In this document: piece by piece, positions 1 through 5,993 of the stretch
Layout: each line of letters starts with the position of its first letter
Position numbering within the stretch: position 1 is the first letter of the stretch
NCBI GenBank assembly: GCA_003535395.1
Contig: DOHE01000188.1
Coordinates: 1-8,314 of the forward strand
Length of the DNA stretch: 8,314 nucleotides
Origin: Clostridiales bacterium
GTDB lineage: Bacteria; Bacillota; Clostridia; UBA8921
Direction: 5' to 3'
Program-made: the position numbers and the translations under genes
The notes under the pieces: generated by a model
The model's database searches: none
Seen by the model: only the letters and a program-made list of their open reading frames with translations
Told to the model about the DNA's origin: nothing

Positions 1-81
1 CCATTGGCCCGTTCCATAAGATCCTGCCCTTTTTTTCGCAGACGAACGGCTGCGCCTGTAAATGGTCGTCTCTTTTTCCAT
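1..81 (-). CDS. Start of an unidentified protein, truncated by the window edge
   Basis: Only 27 codons are visible. They begin with an ATG at 79-81 and read MEKETTIYRRSRSSAK and onward with no stop to the window edge. The fragment is basic (many Arg and Lys), and I do not recognise it. The start is supported by an AAGGAGG at 95-101, but the spacing of 13 bases from GGAGG to ATG is long. A strong promoter lies just upstream at 123-131. A second open frame on the same strand (read as KKRRPFTGAAVRLRKKGQ) has no normal start codon until an ATG at 14-16, so I consider it less likely, though it cannot be excluded. No function can be assigned from this stub. Confidence 0.4.
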   Translation of the reverse strand, partial: MEKETTIYRRSRSSAKKRAGSYGTGQW

Positions 82-94
82 TCGGGTAGTTTTT

Positions 95-101
95 CCTCCT
101 T
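95..101 (-). promoter_or_regulatory. Ribosome binding site of the truncated left-edge gene
   Basis: AAGGAGG on the minus strand is a near-perfect Shine-Dalgarno sequence. The nearest downstream start codon is the ATG at 79-81, 13 bases away. No ATG, GTG or TTG occurs at the usual 5-9 bases. This is the main reason for placing a gene here. Confidence 0.45.
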
Positions 102-122
102 GCTGTTTTGGAAGTCGGCGCC

Positions 123-131
123 ATTATATCA
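123..131 (-). promoter_or_regulatory. Extended -10 promoter for the gene leaving the left edge
   Basis: Read on the minus strand, the site is TGATATAAT: a perfect TATAAT at 123-128 preceded by TG at the extended -10 position. No good -35 box sits 17-18 bases upstream (the bases there read about TAGATA), which is typical of extended -10 promoters. It lies 15 bases past the stop codon of the methyltransferase gene, so it would give the next gene its own transcript starting near 116. Confidence 0.5.
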
Positions 132-145
132 TAAACCCGGAAAGA

Positions 146-1603
146 TTATCTAGTCTTCCTCCATCCGGGAGGAAGCAGGTTCTTTAGCATGTCTCCTTCA
201 TTCTTGCCCCATCCCAGTGGATAATGATCCACGCACACTGCCAGACGTCCATCCTTTAAGCCGAATTCTTCGACAGGAAGTGTCTCTCCTTTTAAATAGC
301 GGTTCACCAGGTTTTCATGTTCAGGAAGTTTCAGGTTAAGAACCGCAGATATATCCTTCCCGTCCAAGGCGGAAAGCATTGAATGGGAGGGTTCAAAAAT
401 TGCGGATGGGCTGCGCTCGCTTTTTATGGGTTTAATCCTGCCCAAATACCATCCGTTCTTAACGGCCGGCATCTTTTCAGGCCATGGGCAGGAAAGCGGG
501 ACACGGCTGATATGCCCGTTTTCTGCCTTCAGCTTGGCTCCGTTCAGGATTAGATCAGCGCCTGCGGCGGTCAAATAACTGTGCAGGAATTCTTCCAGTA
601 CGGAATGTTCCAGTGGGGTCAGCGACTTCCATACGGCGTTCCCCGGGGAGGCTGGATCGGACCTGGCCAATTCTTTCGGTGTTTCGTCTTCTTTTTCCAA
701 AACAGCTGCGAAGTGCCCCTCACCCCGCATCCGGTGGGGCCAGATCCTCCACGTACCGGGAAGCCTGCTTTCCAAAGCAGCCTGGATATCTCCAGGGATC
801 CGGTCATTCAGGTTTGTGAGAGGATGGAAATCGGGGTGGTGATGAAGAAATTCCTGTATCACCTGCTCATTTTCCAAGGGAGAAAAGGTGCAGGTGGAGT
901 ACACCAGCCGACCGCCGGGAAGAAGCATTCGGGCTGCCTGCGCAAGGATCTCAAGCTGTATACGGGAACAGCGGGCATTATCAAAGCGATCCCAATAACG
1001 GCATGCATCCGGAGTCTTTCGGAACATGCCTTCACCTGAACAGGGGGCATCGACCAGGATCCGGTGAAAATAGACGGGAAAACGCTCAGCCAGGGCGGCA
1101 GGAGCGGACTGTGTCACGAAGCCGTTCCGAACGCCATACATCTCAATATTGCGGACCAGGGCCTTGCACCGGCTTGAATTGGGTTCATTGGATACCAAAA
1201 TCCCTTCTCCCGCCATCGCTGCTGCCAGCTGAAGGGTCTTTCCCCCTGGCGCTGCACAAAGATCCAGGATCCTTTCACCCGGTTTCGGATCCAGCAGCAC
1301 CGCAGGCAGCATTGCGCTGGGTTCCTGCAGATAATAGAGGCCTGCAAAATAATACGGATGATTCCCCGGAGATATTCCTGCTGCAAACTCTGAAGGCTGA
1401 TAATAAAATCCATCCCGTGTCCAGGGGACCCGCTCAATTCTCCCGAAAGGATGATTTTTCAAAAATTGCAACGGCTGTATTTTCAGAGTGTTCACCCGTA
1501 ACGCAAAATTCCGGGGTTGGTTGTAGGAAGCCAGAAAACCGGAATATTCCTGTTCATCCAGGATCGTCTTCATTGCCTCCAGAAATTGCGGTTGAAGTTT
1601 CAC
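146..1603 (-). CDS. rsmF: RsmF/NOL1-NOP2-Sun family rRNA (cytosine-C5) methyltransferase
   Basis: This SAM-dependent enzyme adds a methyl group to C5 of cytosines in 16S rRNA; the family members RsmF/YebU act near C1407. From the GTG at 1601-1603 the protein has 485 residues, close to E. coli RsmF. The SAM-binding motif LDLCAAPGGKT lies at about 113-123. The PCSGEG motif with its conserved Cys is at about 187-192, and STCTFSPLENE, carrying the nucleophilic Cys, is at about 236-246. The C-terminal third ends in a PUA-like RNA-binding module whose hallmark reads YPLGWGK...LPPGWRK. The open frame extends 45 codons upstream to 1738, but that stretch runs through a 9-base tandem repeat and the tRNA-Glu promoter. 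The GTG has a GGGAAGGA ribosome binding site 9 bases upstream, so I chose it; the ATG at 1628-1630 is the alternative. It is divergent from tRNA-Glu and probably a single-gene transcript. The family is sure; the target base is inferred. Confidence 0.9.
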   Translation of the reverse strand: MKLQPQFLEAMKTILDEQEYSGFLASYNQPRNFALRVNTLKIQPLQFLKNHPFGRIERVPWTRDGFYYQPSEFAAGISPGNHPYYFAGLYYLQEPSAMLPAVLLDPKPGERILDLCAAPGGKTLQLAAAMAGEGILVSNEPNSSRCKALVRNIEMYGVRNGFVTQSAPAALAERFPVYFHRILVDAPCSGEGMFRKTPDACRYWDRFDNARCSRIQLEILAQAARMLLPGGRLVYSTCTFSPLENEQVIQEFLHHHPDFHPLTNLNDRIPGDIQAALESRLPGTWRIWPHRMRGEGHFAAVLEKEDETPKELARSDPASPGNAVWKSLTPLEHSVLEEFLHSYLTAAGADLILNGAKLKAENGHISRVPLSCPWPEKMPAVKNGWYLGRIKPIKSERSPSAIFEPSHSMLSALDGKDISAVLNLKLPEHENLVNRYLKGETLPVEEFGLKDGRLAVCVDHYPLGWGKNEGDMLKNLLPPGWRKTR

Positions 1604-1612
1604 TCGATTGCA

Positions 1613-1620
1613 TCCTTCCC
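1613..1620 (-). promoter_or_regulatory. Ribosome binding site that sets the methyltransferase start
   Basis: GGGAAGGA on the minus strand ends 9 bases before the GTG at 1601-1603. The alternative ATG at 1628-1630 lies upstream of this site and has only repeat sequence before it, so the GTG start is preferred. Confidence 0.55.
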
Positions 1621-1633
1621 TTGCATCCATTGA

Positions 1634-1669
1634 GTCTCTTGCGTCTCTTGCGTCTCTTGCGTCTCTTGC
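1634..1669. repeat. Four perfect tandem copies of a 9-base unit (GTCTCTTGC)
   Basis: GTCTCTTGC occurs at 1634-1642, 1643-1651, 1652-1660 and 1661-1669 without a mismatch. The unit length is a multiple of three, so the methyltransferase frame stays open through it and would read Arg-Asp-Ala repeats if translated. It lies between the tRNA-Glu promoter and the probable methyltransferase start, in the 5' leader of the methyltransferase mRNA. The pattern suggests slippage-prone DNA, and copy number may vary between strains. Confidence 0.9.
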
Positions 1670-1679
1670 GAAAAAACTG

Positions 1680-1708
1680 TTGCACGAAATCCATCTGCAT
1701 GCTAGAAT
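1680..1708 (+). promoter_or_regulatory. Promoter of tRNA-Glu
   Basis: TTGCAC at 1680-1685 and TAGAAT at 1703-1708 are separated by exactly 17 bases. TG at 1700-1701 adds an extended -10 element, and an A-tract at 1671-1676 just upstream could act as an UP-like element. Transcription would start near 1714-1716, leaving a leader of about 25 bases before the tRNA. The strength of the match fits a stable-RNA gene. Confidence 0.75.
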
Positions 1709-1740
1709 GTTGAATGGCAAAAGAACGCCAGCCAACACAA

Positions 1741-1816
1741 GGCCCGTTGGTCTAGAGGCCTAGGACGGCGCCCTCTCACGGCGTTAACAGGGGTTCGAAT
1801 CCCCTACGGGCTACCA
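1741..1816 (+). tRNA. tRNA-Glu, anticodon CUC
   Basis: The full cloverleaf can be drawn. The acceptor stem GGCCCGT (1741-1747) pairs with ACGGGCT (1806-1812). The D arm is GTCT/GGAC, and the anticodon stem is GCGCC/GGCGT with loop CTCTCAC, giving anticodon CUC for the GAG codon. The T arm is AGGGG-TTCGAAT-CCCCT, followed by discriminator A and an encoded CCA. The first acceptor pair is a G-U wobble, as is the outer pair of the anticodon stem. It is the only plus-strand gene in the window and has its own promoter and terminator. A CUC isoacceptor normally accompanies a separate UUC tRNA-Glu elsewhere in the genome. Confidence 0.95.
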
Positions 1817-1819
1817 GGT

Positions 1820-1851
1820 AAAAAACAGGTCCAAAACGACCTGTTTTTTTT
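1820..1851 (+). terminator. Intrinsic terminator after tRNA-Glu, probably bidirectional
   Basis: The core stem CAGGTC (1826-1831) and GACCTG (1838-1843) has a 6-base loop and is flanked by six A residues before and eight T residues after, so the paired region extends to about 12 base pairs. It starts 4 bases after the tRNA CCA end. On the minus strand the same hairpin is followed by six T residues, so it can also end the citrate synthase-aconitase-regulator transcript, whose last stop codon is at 1870. Confidence 0.85.
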
Positions 1852-1869
1852 CGCGCTGCTGCTCGTCAG

Positions 1870-2550
1870 TCACCGGTCCCCTCTGGTCTGTTTGCGCAAA
1901 TTCAAACTGGCTCGTGCTTTCATGATATGATCTGTCATGAGTTCTCCGGCTTTTTCAGAATCCCTGATTCGAATGGCTTCGTAGATCGCCGTGTGCTCTT
2001 TCAACGCCTCCGCTGCCCGATCCGGATAGGAAAGGGATGTATTCCTGGCATTTCTTACATACTGGTGGAAAGTGCCCAGCACATGCATCAGCGATTTGCT
2101 CTTGCTGGCAGCGAAGATGACCTGATGAAAACGGGAGTCGATCTGCAAAATATGGGAGGAGTCCTTCTTCCTGGTATAAAAATCCTCCAGCTCCAGAATC
2201 TCCTCCAGTTCTTCAAGTTCCCTGTCTGTTATATTCTGGGCTGCCCACTGGGCTGCAAGCCCCTCGACAAGCATACGGATGGTATAGATATCATCCACAT
2301 CCTTATCGGAAACACCGCTCACAATGGCCCCTTTGTTGGGCACTACATGCACCAGGCCTTCCAGCTCCAGCTGCCGGATGGCTTCCCGGATCGGGGTCCG
2401 ACTGACTCCGATCTCTTCAGAAAGCCTGAGTTCGATCAAGCTTTCTCCAGGTTTGTATCTCCCATTGAGAATATTTTCCCGTATCTGTTCAAATACCTGC
2501 CCGCCCAGCGAACGCTGGTAATGGACCTCTTCCGAATTCAGGGCCATCAT
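1870..2550 (-). CDS. GntR-family transcriptional regulator, FadR/FCD subgroup
   Basis: This DNA-binding regulator has 226 residues, normal for the subgroup. The N-terminal winged helix-turn-helix spans about residues 13-77 and includes the typical LSEEIGVSRTPIREAIRQLE recognition region. The C-terminal helical FCD ligand-binding domain (about 83-215) keeps the usual metal- and acid-binding residues: Asp138 and His142 (DSRFH), His186 (EHTAI) and His208 (DHIM). FCD domains typically bind small carboxylic acids through a metal ion. It is the last gene of the operon, 30 bases after aconitase, with no promoter of its own that I can see. A perfect palindrome of the type bound by this subgroup lies on the operon promoter (5948-5959), so I infer autoregulation and repression of the two enzymes. 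Citrate or a related acid is a reasonable ligand guess but is not shown by the sequence. Start: tandem ATG codons at 2545-2550 with a purine-rich GGAGGGAAGGCGG upstream; either could be used. Confidence 0.93.
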   Translation of the reverse strand: MMALNSEEVHYQRSLGGQVFEQIRENILNGRYKPGESLIELRLSEEIGVSRTPIREAIRQLELEGLVHVVPNKGAIVSGVSDKDVDDIYTIRMLVEGLAAQWAAQNITDRELEELEEILELEDFYTRKKDSSHILQIDSRFHQVIFAASKSKSLMHVLGTFHQYVRNARNTSLSYPDRAAEALKEHTAIYEAIRIRDSEKAGELMTDHIMKARASLNLRKQTRGDR

Positions 2551-2580
2551 GTTTTTTCCGCCTTCCCTCCACCGGATGCA

Positions 2581-4503
2581 TCAGCCGCCCAACCGGGTGT
2601 GGTTCAACAGACCTCCTGCCAGCAAAATGGCTGCCTGGCGTTCAGAACATGCGATCCACACCATAAAATCATACCCTTGTGTTTCATTTCTTACCCGGAT
2701 CTGTTCCTTTCCTATTTGATTGCGGGCATCTGGAATGCAAAGCGCATCCATAGGCTGGATCCGGTCATAATCCGTTTCATCTGTAAAGGTCATGGGCAGG
2801 ATCCCGGAATTGATCAGATTGGCCATGTGGATCCGGGCAAATGATTTGACGATCACTCCCTTGATCCTGAGTTCCAGGGGAGCCAGCGCTGCATGCTCCC
2901 GGCTGGAACCCTGACCGTAATTGGTTCCTCCTACGATAAACCCGCCCTGATTCTGTTTTGCTCTTGCCGGAAATTCCGTATCGCAGGGAGTCAGACAATA
3001 ACCGGCCAAATACGGAACATTGGACCGGAAAGGCAGGAGTTTGGCGTTTGAAGGCATGATGTGGTCAGTAGTGATATGATCCCCCAGCTTGATGAGCACT
3101 TTCCCACAGACTTCATCTGCCAGAGGTGCATTGACCGGGAAGGGTTTGATATTCGGGCCCCGGATCACTTCTGCGGCTTCTCCTTCCGCCGCCGGAGGGA
3201 TGACCATGCTGTCATCGGCAAGGAATGTACGCGGCTGTGCCACACGGGGGGCCGGGCCGTCATTGGCCGGATCCGTTAAGACACCGGTAATGGCGCTGAC
3301 CGCTGCAGTCTCGGGGCTTACCAGATATACTTGTGCAGATGCGGTGCCGCTCCGCCCTTCAAAATTCCGGTTGAATGTCCGAAGAGAAACGGCGTTCGTG
3401 GCAGGCGACTGCCCCATACCGATGCAAGGCCCGCAGGCGGATTCCAGGATCCGGGCCCCTGCAGCCACCATATCTCCCAGAGCCCCGTTTTGAGCCAGCA
3501 TGGCAAGAACCTGCCGGGAACCGGGAGAGATGACCAGGCTGACCCGGGGATGGACCTTTCGGCCTTTCAGGATGGCCGCCACCTTCATCATATCCATATA
3601 GGAAGAATTGGTGCAGCTGCCAATGGCCACCTGATCGACGGGAATGCCGGCAATATTGGCTACCGGGACCACGTGGTCTGGACTGTGGGGTTTTGCCGCC
3701 ATGGGAACCAGTGCAGACAGATCCACCGTGATTTGTTCGTCATACCGGGCATCTGCATCCGCATTCAATTCCACAAAATCCTGTTCCCGTCCCTGAGCTC
3801 TTAAAAATTCCCGGGTCACGGCATCGCTGGGAAAGATGGAGGTGGTAGCACCCAACTCCGCTCCCATGTTGGTAATGGTGGCCCGTTCCGGTACAGTAAG
3901 GGTGGCAATGCCGTCCCCGGCGTACTCCATGATTTTGCCCACTCCGCCCTTAACAGTAAGCTTTCTTAAAATCTCCAGGATAATATCCTTGGCTGTGACC
4001 CACGGCTGCAGCCTGCCCGTCAGTTCGACCCGACAAATCCTGGGCATGGACAGATAATAGGATCCTCCTCCCATGGCCACCGCCACATCCAATCCACCTG
4101 CACCGATCGCCAGCATGCCGATCCCTCCACCGGTGGGTGTATGGCTGTCAGAGCCCAGCAGGGTCATGCCGGGAATACCGAACCTTTCCAGATGGACCTG
4201 GTGACAGATCCCGTTCCCGGGCCGGGAAAAATGGATGCCATGTTTATAGGCGACCGTTTGGATATATTTATGGTCATCGGCATTTTCAAAGCCAGTCTGA
4301 AGTGTGTTGTGATCGATGTACGCCACGGATTTGCGGGTTTTCACCCGGGAGATCCCCATCGCTTCAAACTGGAGATAGGCCATGGTCCCTGTTGAGTCCT
4401 GGGTCAGGGTCTGGTCGATGCGAATCGCAATTTCATTGCCGGGTTCCATATTCCCGCCGACGAGATGGGCTGCCAGTATCTTTTGCGTCAGGTTTTGTCC
4501 CAT
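2581..4503 (-). CDS. Aconitate hydratase, compact single-chain type (640 aa)
   Basis: This iron-sulfur enzyme interconverts citrate and isocitrate by way of cis-aconitate, in the cytoplasm. The three cluster-ligand cysteines are present: Cys297 in GSCTNS, and Cys357 and Cys360 in ACGPCIG. Other family marks are GSDSHT (117-122), the substrate-binding GTNYGQGSSREHAAL stretch (526-540) and the swivel-domain GDHITTDHI (474-482). At 640 residues it is much shorter than AcnA or AcnB (about 870-890) but holds all four domains in one chain, unlike the two-subunit isopropylmalate isomerase. It matches the 'putative aconitate hydratase' family found in anaerobes. AGGAGG lies 10 bases before the ATG. 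It follows the citrate synthase gene by 24 bases, which favours aconitase over homoaconitase or isopropylmalate isomerase. A homoaconitase-like role would be possible only if the neighbour made homocitrate. Confidence 0.92.
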   Translation of the reverse strand: MGQNLTQKILAAHLVGGNMEPGNEIAIRIDQTLTQDSTGTMAYLQFEAMGISRVKTRKSVAYIDHNTLQTGFENADDHKYIQTVAYKHGIHFSRPGNGICHQVHLERFGIPGMTLLGSDSHTPTGGGIGMLAIGAGGLDVAVAMGGGSYYLSMPRICRVELTGRLQPWVTAKDIILEILRKLTVKGGVGKIMEYAGDGIATLTVPERATITNMGAELGATTSIFPSDAVTREFLRAQGREQDFVELNADADARYDEQITVDLSALVPMAAKPHSPDHVVPVANIAGIPVDQVAIGSCTNSSYMDMMKVAAILKGRKVHPRVSLVISPGSRQVLAMLAQNGALGDMVAAGARILESACGPCIGMGQSPATNAVSLRTFNRNFEGRSGTASAQVYLVSPETAAVSAITGVLTDPANDGPAPRVAQPRTFLADDSMVIPPAAEGEAAEVIRGPNIKPFPVNAPLADEVCGKVLIKLGDHITTDHIMPSNAKLLPFRSNVPYLAGYCLTPCDTEFPARAKQNQGGFIVGGTNYGQGSSREHAALAPLELRIKGVIVKSFARIHMANLINSGILPMTFTDETDYDRIQPMDALCIPDARNQIGKEQIRVRNETQGYDFMVWIACSERQAAILLAGGLLNHTRLGG

Positions 4504-4527
4504 TGTTCCTTTTCCTCCTGCATGTTT

Positions 4528-5907
4528 TTATTCCGGTTTTTTCAGTAATTCCGGAGAAATGCGGGTGACTGCCGCCAGGATCTCGTCATCACTTAACGAA
4601 GTGACCCTTCCGGAAGCGTACTCTTCATCCACCCAATCCTTGATGCTAAGTACCTGGGGGTTTCGCTTGTCGATCCTGTTTTCACCGCTTAGTCCCAGCA
4701 GATCATTCAGCCAGTGGGCGATGCCCGCAGAACCGGATGTCTGGTTGACGACCACTTTCACCGGACGGTTGAGCAGCTTGCTGGTGTCAAAGATGTTGTA
4801 GATCTCTTCATCTTTTAAAAGCCCATCCGCATGGATCCCTGCCTGGGTGATATTGAAATGCCGCCCTACGAAAGGGGTTCGGTGGGGAATGTCATACCCG
4901 ATTTCTTTTTCATAATACTCTGCAATTTCCGTGATCACCGTAGTGTCCATCCCGTCCGTAGTTCCCCTAAGCTGTGCATATTCCATCACCATGGCTTCCA
5001 GCGGGGTGTTTCCGGTGCGTTCACCGATGCCCAGCAGGGAGCAGTTGACGCTGGCGGCACCATAAAGCCATGCGGAAGTGGCATTGACCACGGCCTTGTA
5101 AAAATCGTTGTGCCCGTGCCATTCGATCAGTTCACTGGGAAACCCCGCATAATGATTCGCGCCATAAATAATACCGGGCACGCACCTTGGCATGGCAGCG
5201 CCGGAATAGGGTACGCCGTAACCCAGCGTATCACATGCCCGGATTTTGATGGGTATCCCGCTTTGATCCATCAGTTTTTTAAGCTCGATGGCAAAGGGAA
5301 CCACAAACCCGTAAAAATCCGCCCGGGTAATGTCTTCAAAATGACAGCGGGGTTTGATCCCCACTTCGATTGCACTTTTAATGATGGCCAGGTAATCGTC
5401 CATCGCCTGCCTGCGCGATTTGTTCAGCTTCTTGAAGATATGATAGTCTGAGCAGCTGACCAGGATGCCGCTTTCTTTGACTCCCATCTCCCGTGCCAGC
5501 TGAAAGTCTCCCCGGGTGGCACGGATCCATCCGGTCACCTCCGGATACTGGTATCCCCGTTCCTGACACCTTCTAACCGCTTGCTTGTCCCTTTCGCTGT
5601 AAAGGAAGAATTCACACTGGCGTACCAGACCCTTAGGCCCACCCAGCCGGTGCATGTAATCGTAAAGGCGCACGATCTGTTCTACAGTATAAGGTGCCCG
5701 GGATTGCTGTCCGTCCCGGAAAGTAGTATCCGTCATCCAGATCTCATCCGGAGTATACATAGGCACCCGCCGGTGGTTGAAGGCACATTTGGGCACTTCA
5801 TCATACCGGAAGATCTCCCGGTACAGGTTGGGTTCAGCCACATCCTGCAGGGAATACTCAAAAATCTTCTGCTCCAGCGTATTAGTCCTGGGATTAAAAT
5901 AAATCAT
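4528..5907 (-). CDS. Probable citrate (Re)-synthase, isopropylmalate/homocitrate synthase family
   Basis: This enzyme would condense acetyl-CoA with oxaloacetate to citrate using the DRE-TIM metallolyase fold, the anaerobe alternative to the common Si-citrate synthase. The 459-residue product shows the family signature DTTFRDGQQ at 60-68 (Arg64 and Asp65 catalytic), the metal-binding HGHND at 264-268, GIGERTGNTPLE at 293-304 and HFNITQAGIHADG at 350-362. The short C-terminus leaves no room for the LeuA-type leucine feedback domain. I favour Re-citrate synthase because the gene is paired with a single-chain aconitase and the leader before DTTFRDGQQ is long, as I recall for the clostridial enzyme. 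Homocitrate, citramalate or isopropylmalate synthase remain possible. The start is the ATG at 5905-5907, with GGAGG 6 bases upstream. The frame stays open to 5958, but that region is the -10 box and transcription start. It is the first gene of the operon. Confidence 0.78.
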   Translation of the reverse strand: MIYFNPRTNTLEQKIFEYSLQDVAEPNLYREIFRYDEVPKCAFNHRRVPMYTPDEIWMTDTTFRDGQQSRAPYTVEQIVRLYDYMHRLGGPKGLVRQCEFFLYSERDKQAVRRCQERGYQYPEVTGWIRATRGDFQLAREMGVKESGILVSCSDYHIFKKLNKSRRQAMDDYLAIIKSAIEVGIKPRCHFEDITRADFYGFVVPFAIELKKLMDQSGIPIKIRACDTLGYGVPYSGAAMPRCVPGIIYGANHYAGFPSELIEWHGHNDFYKAVVNATSAWLYGAASVNCSLLGIGERTGNTPLEAMVMEYAQLRGTTDGMDTTVITEIAEYYEKEIGYDIPHRTPFVGRHFNITQAGIHADGLLKDEEIYNIFDTSKLLNRPVKVVVNQTSGSAGIAHWLNDLLGLSGENRIDKRNPQVLSIKDWVDEEYASGRVTSLSDDEILAAVTRISPELLKKPE

Positions 5908-5913
5908 GCGGCA

Positions 5914-5918
5914 CCTCC
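5914..5918 (-). promoter_or_regulatory. Ribosome binding site fixing the citrate synthase start
   Basis: GGAGG on the minus strand lies 6 bases before the ATG at 5905-5907, ideal spacing. It settles the choice against the in-frame ATG at 5956-5958, which has no such site and lies at the transcription start. Confidence 0.85.
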
Positions 5919-5947
5919 ATAGGAAAAATAGACTTCCGCTTTGTTCT

Positions 5948-5959
5948 ATTGTATACAAT
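5948..5959. promoter_or_regulatory. Probable GntR-family operator, ATTGTATACAAT
   Basis: This perfect 12-base palindrome contains TTGTATACAA, the same core as the operator of Bacillus subtilis GntR as I recall it. It overlaps the last bases of the -10 box and the expected transcription start, so a bound protein would block RNA polymerase. The natural candidate is the GntR/FCD regulator encoded as the last gene of the operon. A further TTGTAT half-site lies at 5969-5974 inside the promoter spacer, 16 bases away. Confidence 0.72.
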
Positions 5960-5986
5960 CATACACAGATACAAAAGGGATGTCAA
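5958..5986 (-). promoter_or_regulatory. Promoter of the citrate synthase-aconitase-regulator operon
   Basis: Read on the minus strand, TTGACA (5981-5986) is perfect and TATGAT (5958-5963) differs from TATAAT at one base; the spacer is exactly 17 bases. Transcription should start near 5949-5951, giving a leader of about 43 bases. The promoter begins only 7 bases beyond the stop codon of the upstream metallo-hydrolase gene. With so close a consensus match the promoter should be strong unless repressed, which fits the operator overlapping it. Confidence 0.85.
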
Positions 5987-5993
5987 GCAAAAG

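Noticed and set aside
155..175. Hairpin CTTCCTCC/GGAGGAAG at the end of the methyltransferase gene as a terminator
   Set aside because: The 8-base-pair stem is perfect but lies before the stop codon and is not followed by a T run on the minus strand.
958..963. A second GTATAC as another regulator operator
   Set aside because: It lies deep in the methyltransferase coding sequence and lacks the TT/AA flanks of the palindrome at 5948-5959.
1634..1669. Tandem repeats as a CRISPR array
   Set aside because: The units are only 9 bases long and directly abutting, with no spacers and no cas genes nearby.
1003..1713. 236-codon plus-strand open frame opposite the methyltransferase
   Set aside because: It is antisense to a clearly recognisable enzyme with intact motifs, has no ribosome binding site I can see, and its product is low-complexity and unlike any family I know.
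1927..2844. 305-codon plus-strand open frame opposite the regulator and aconitase
   Set aside because: It spans the end of one well-supported gene and most of another on the opposite strand; the product shows no domain and is rich in shadow-type composition.
4831..5451. 206-codon plus-strand open frame opposite the citrate synthase
   Set aside because: It is antisense to conserved metal-binding and catalytic motifs and has no supporting start signals.
5908..5958. N-terminal extension of the citrate synthase from the ATG at 5956-5958
   Set aside because: This ATG overlaps the -10 box and transcription start, so it would not be in the mRNA made from this promoter; the ATG at 5905-5907 has an ideal GGAGG.
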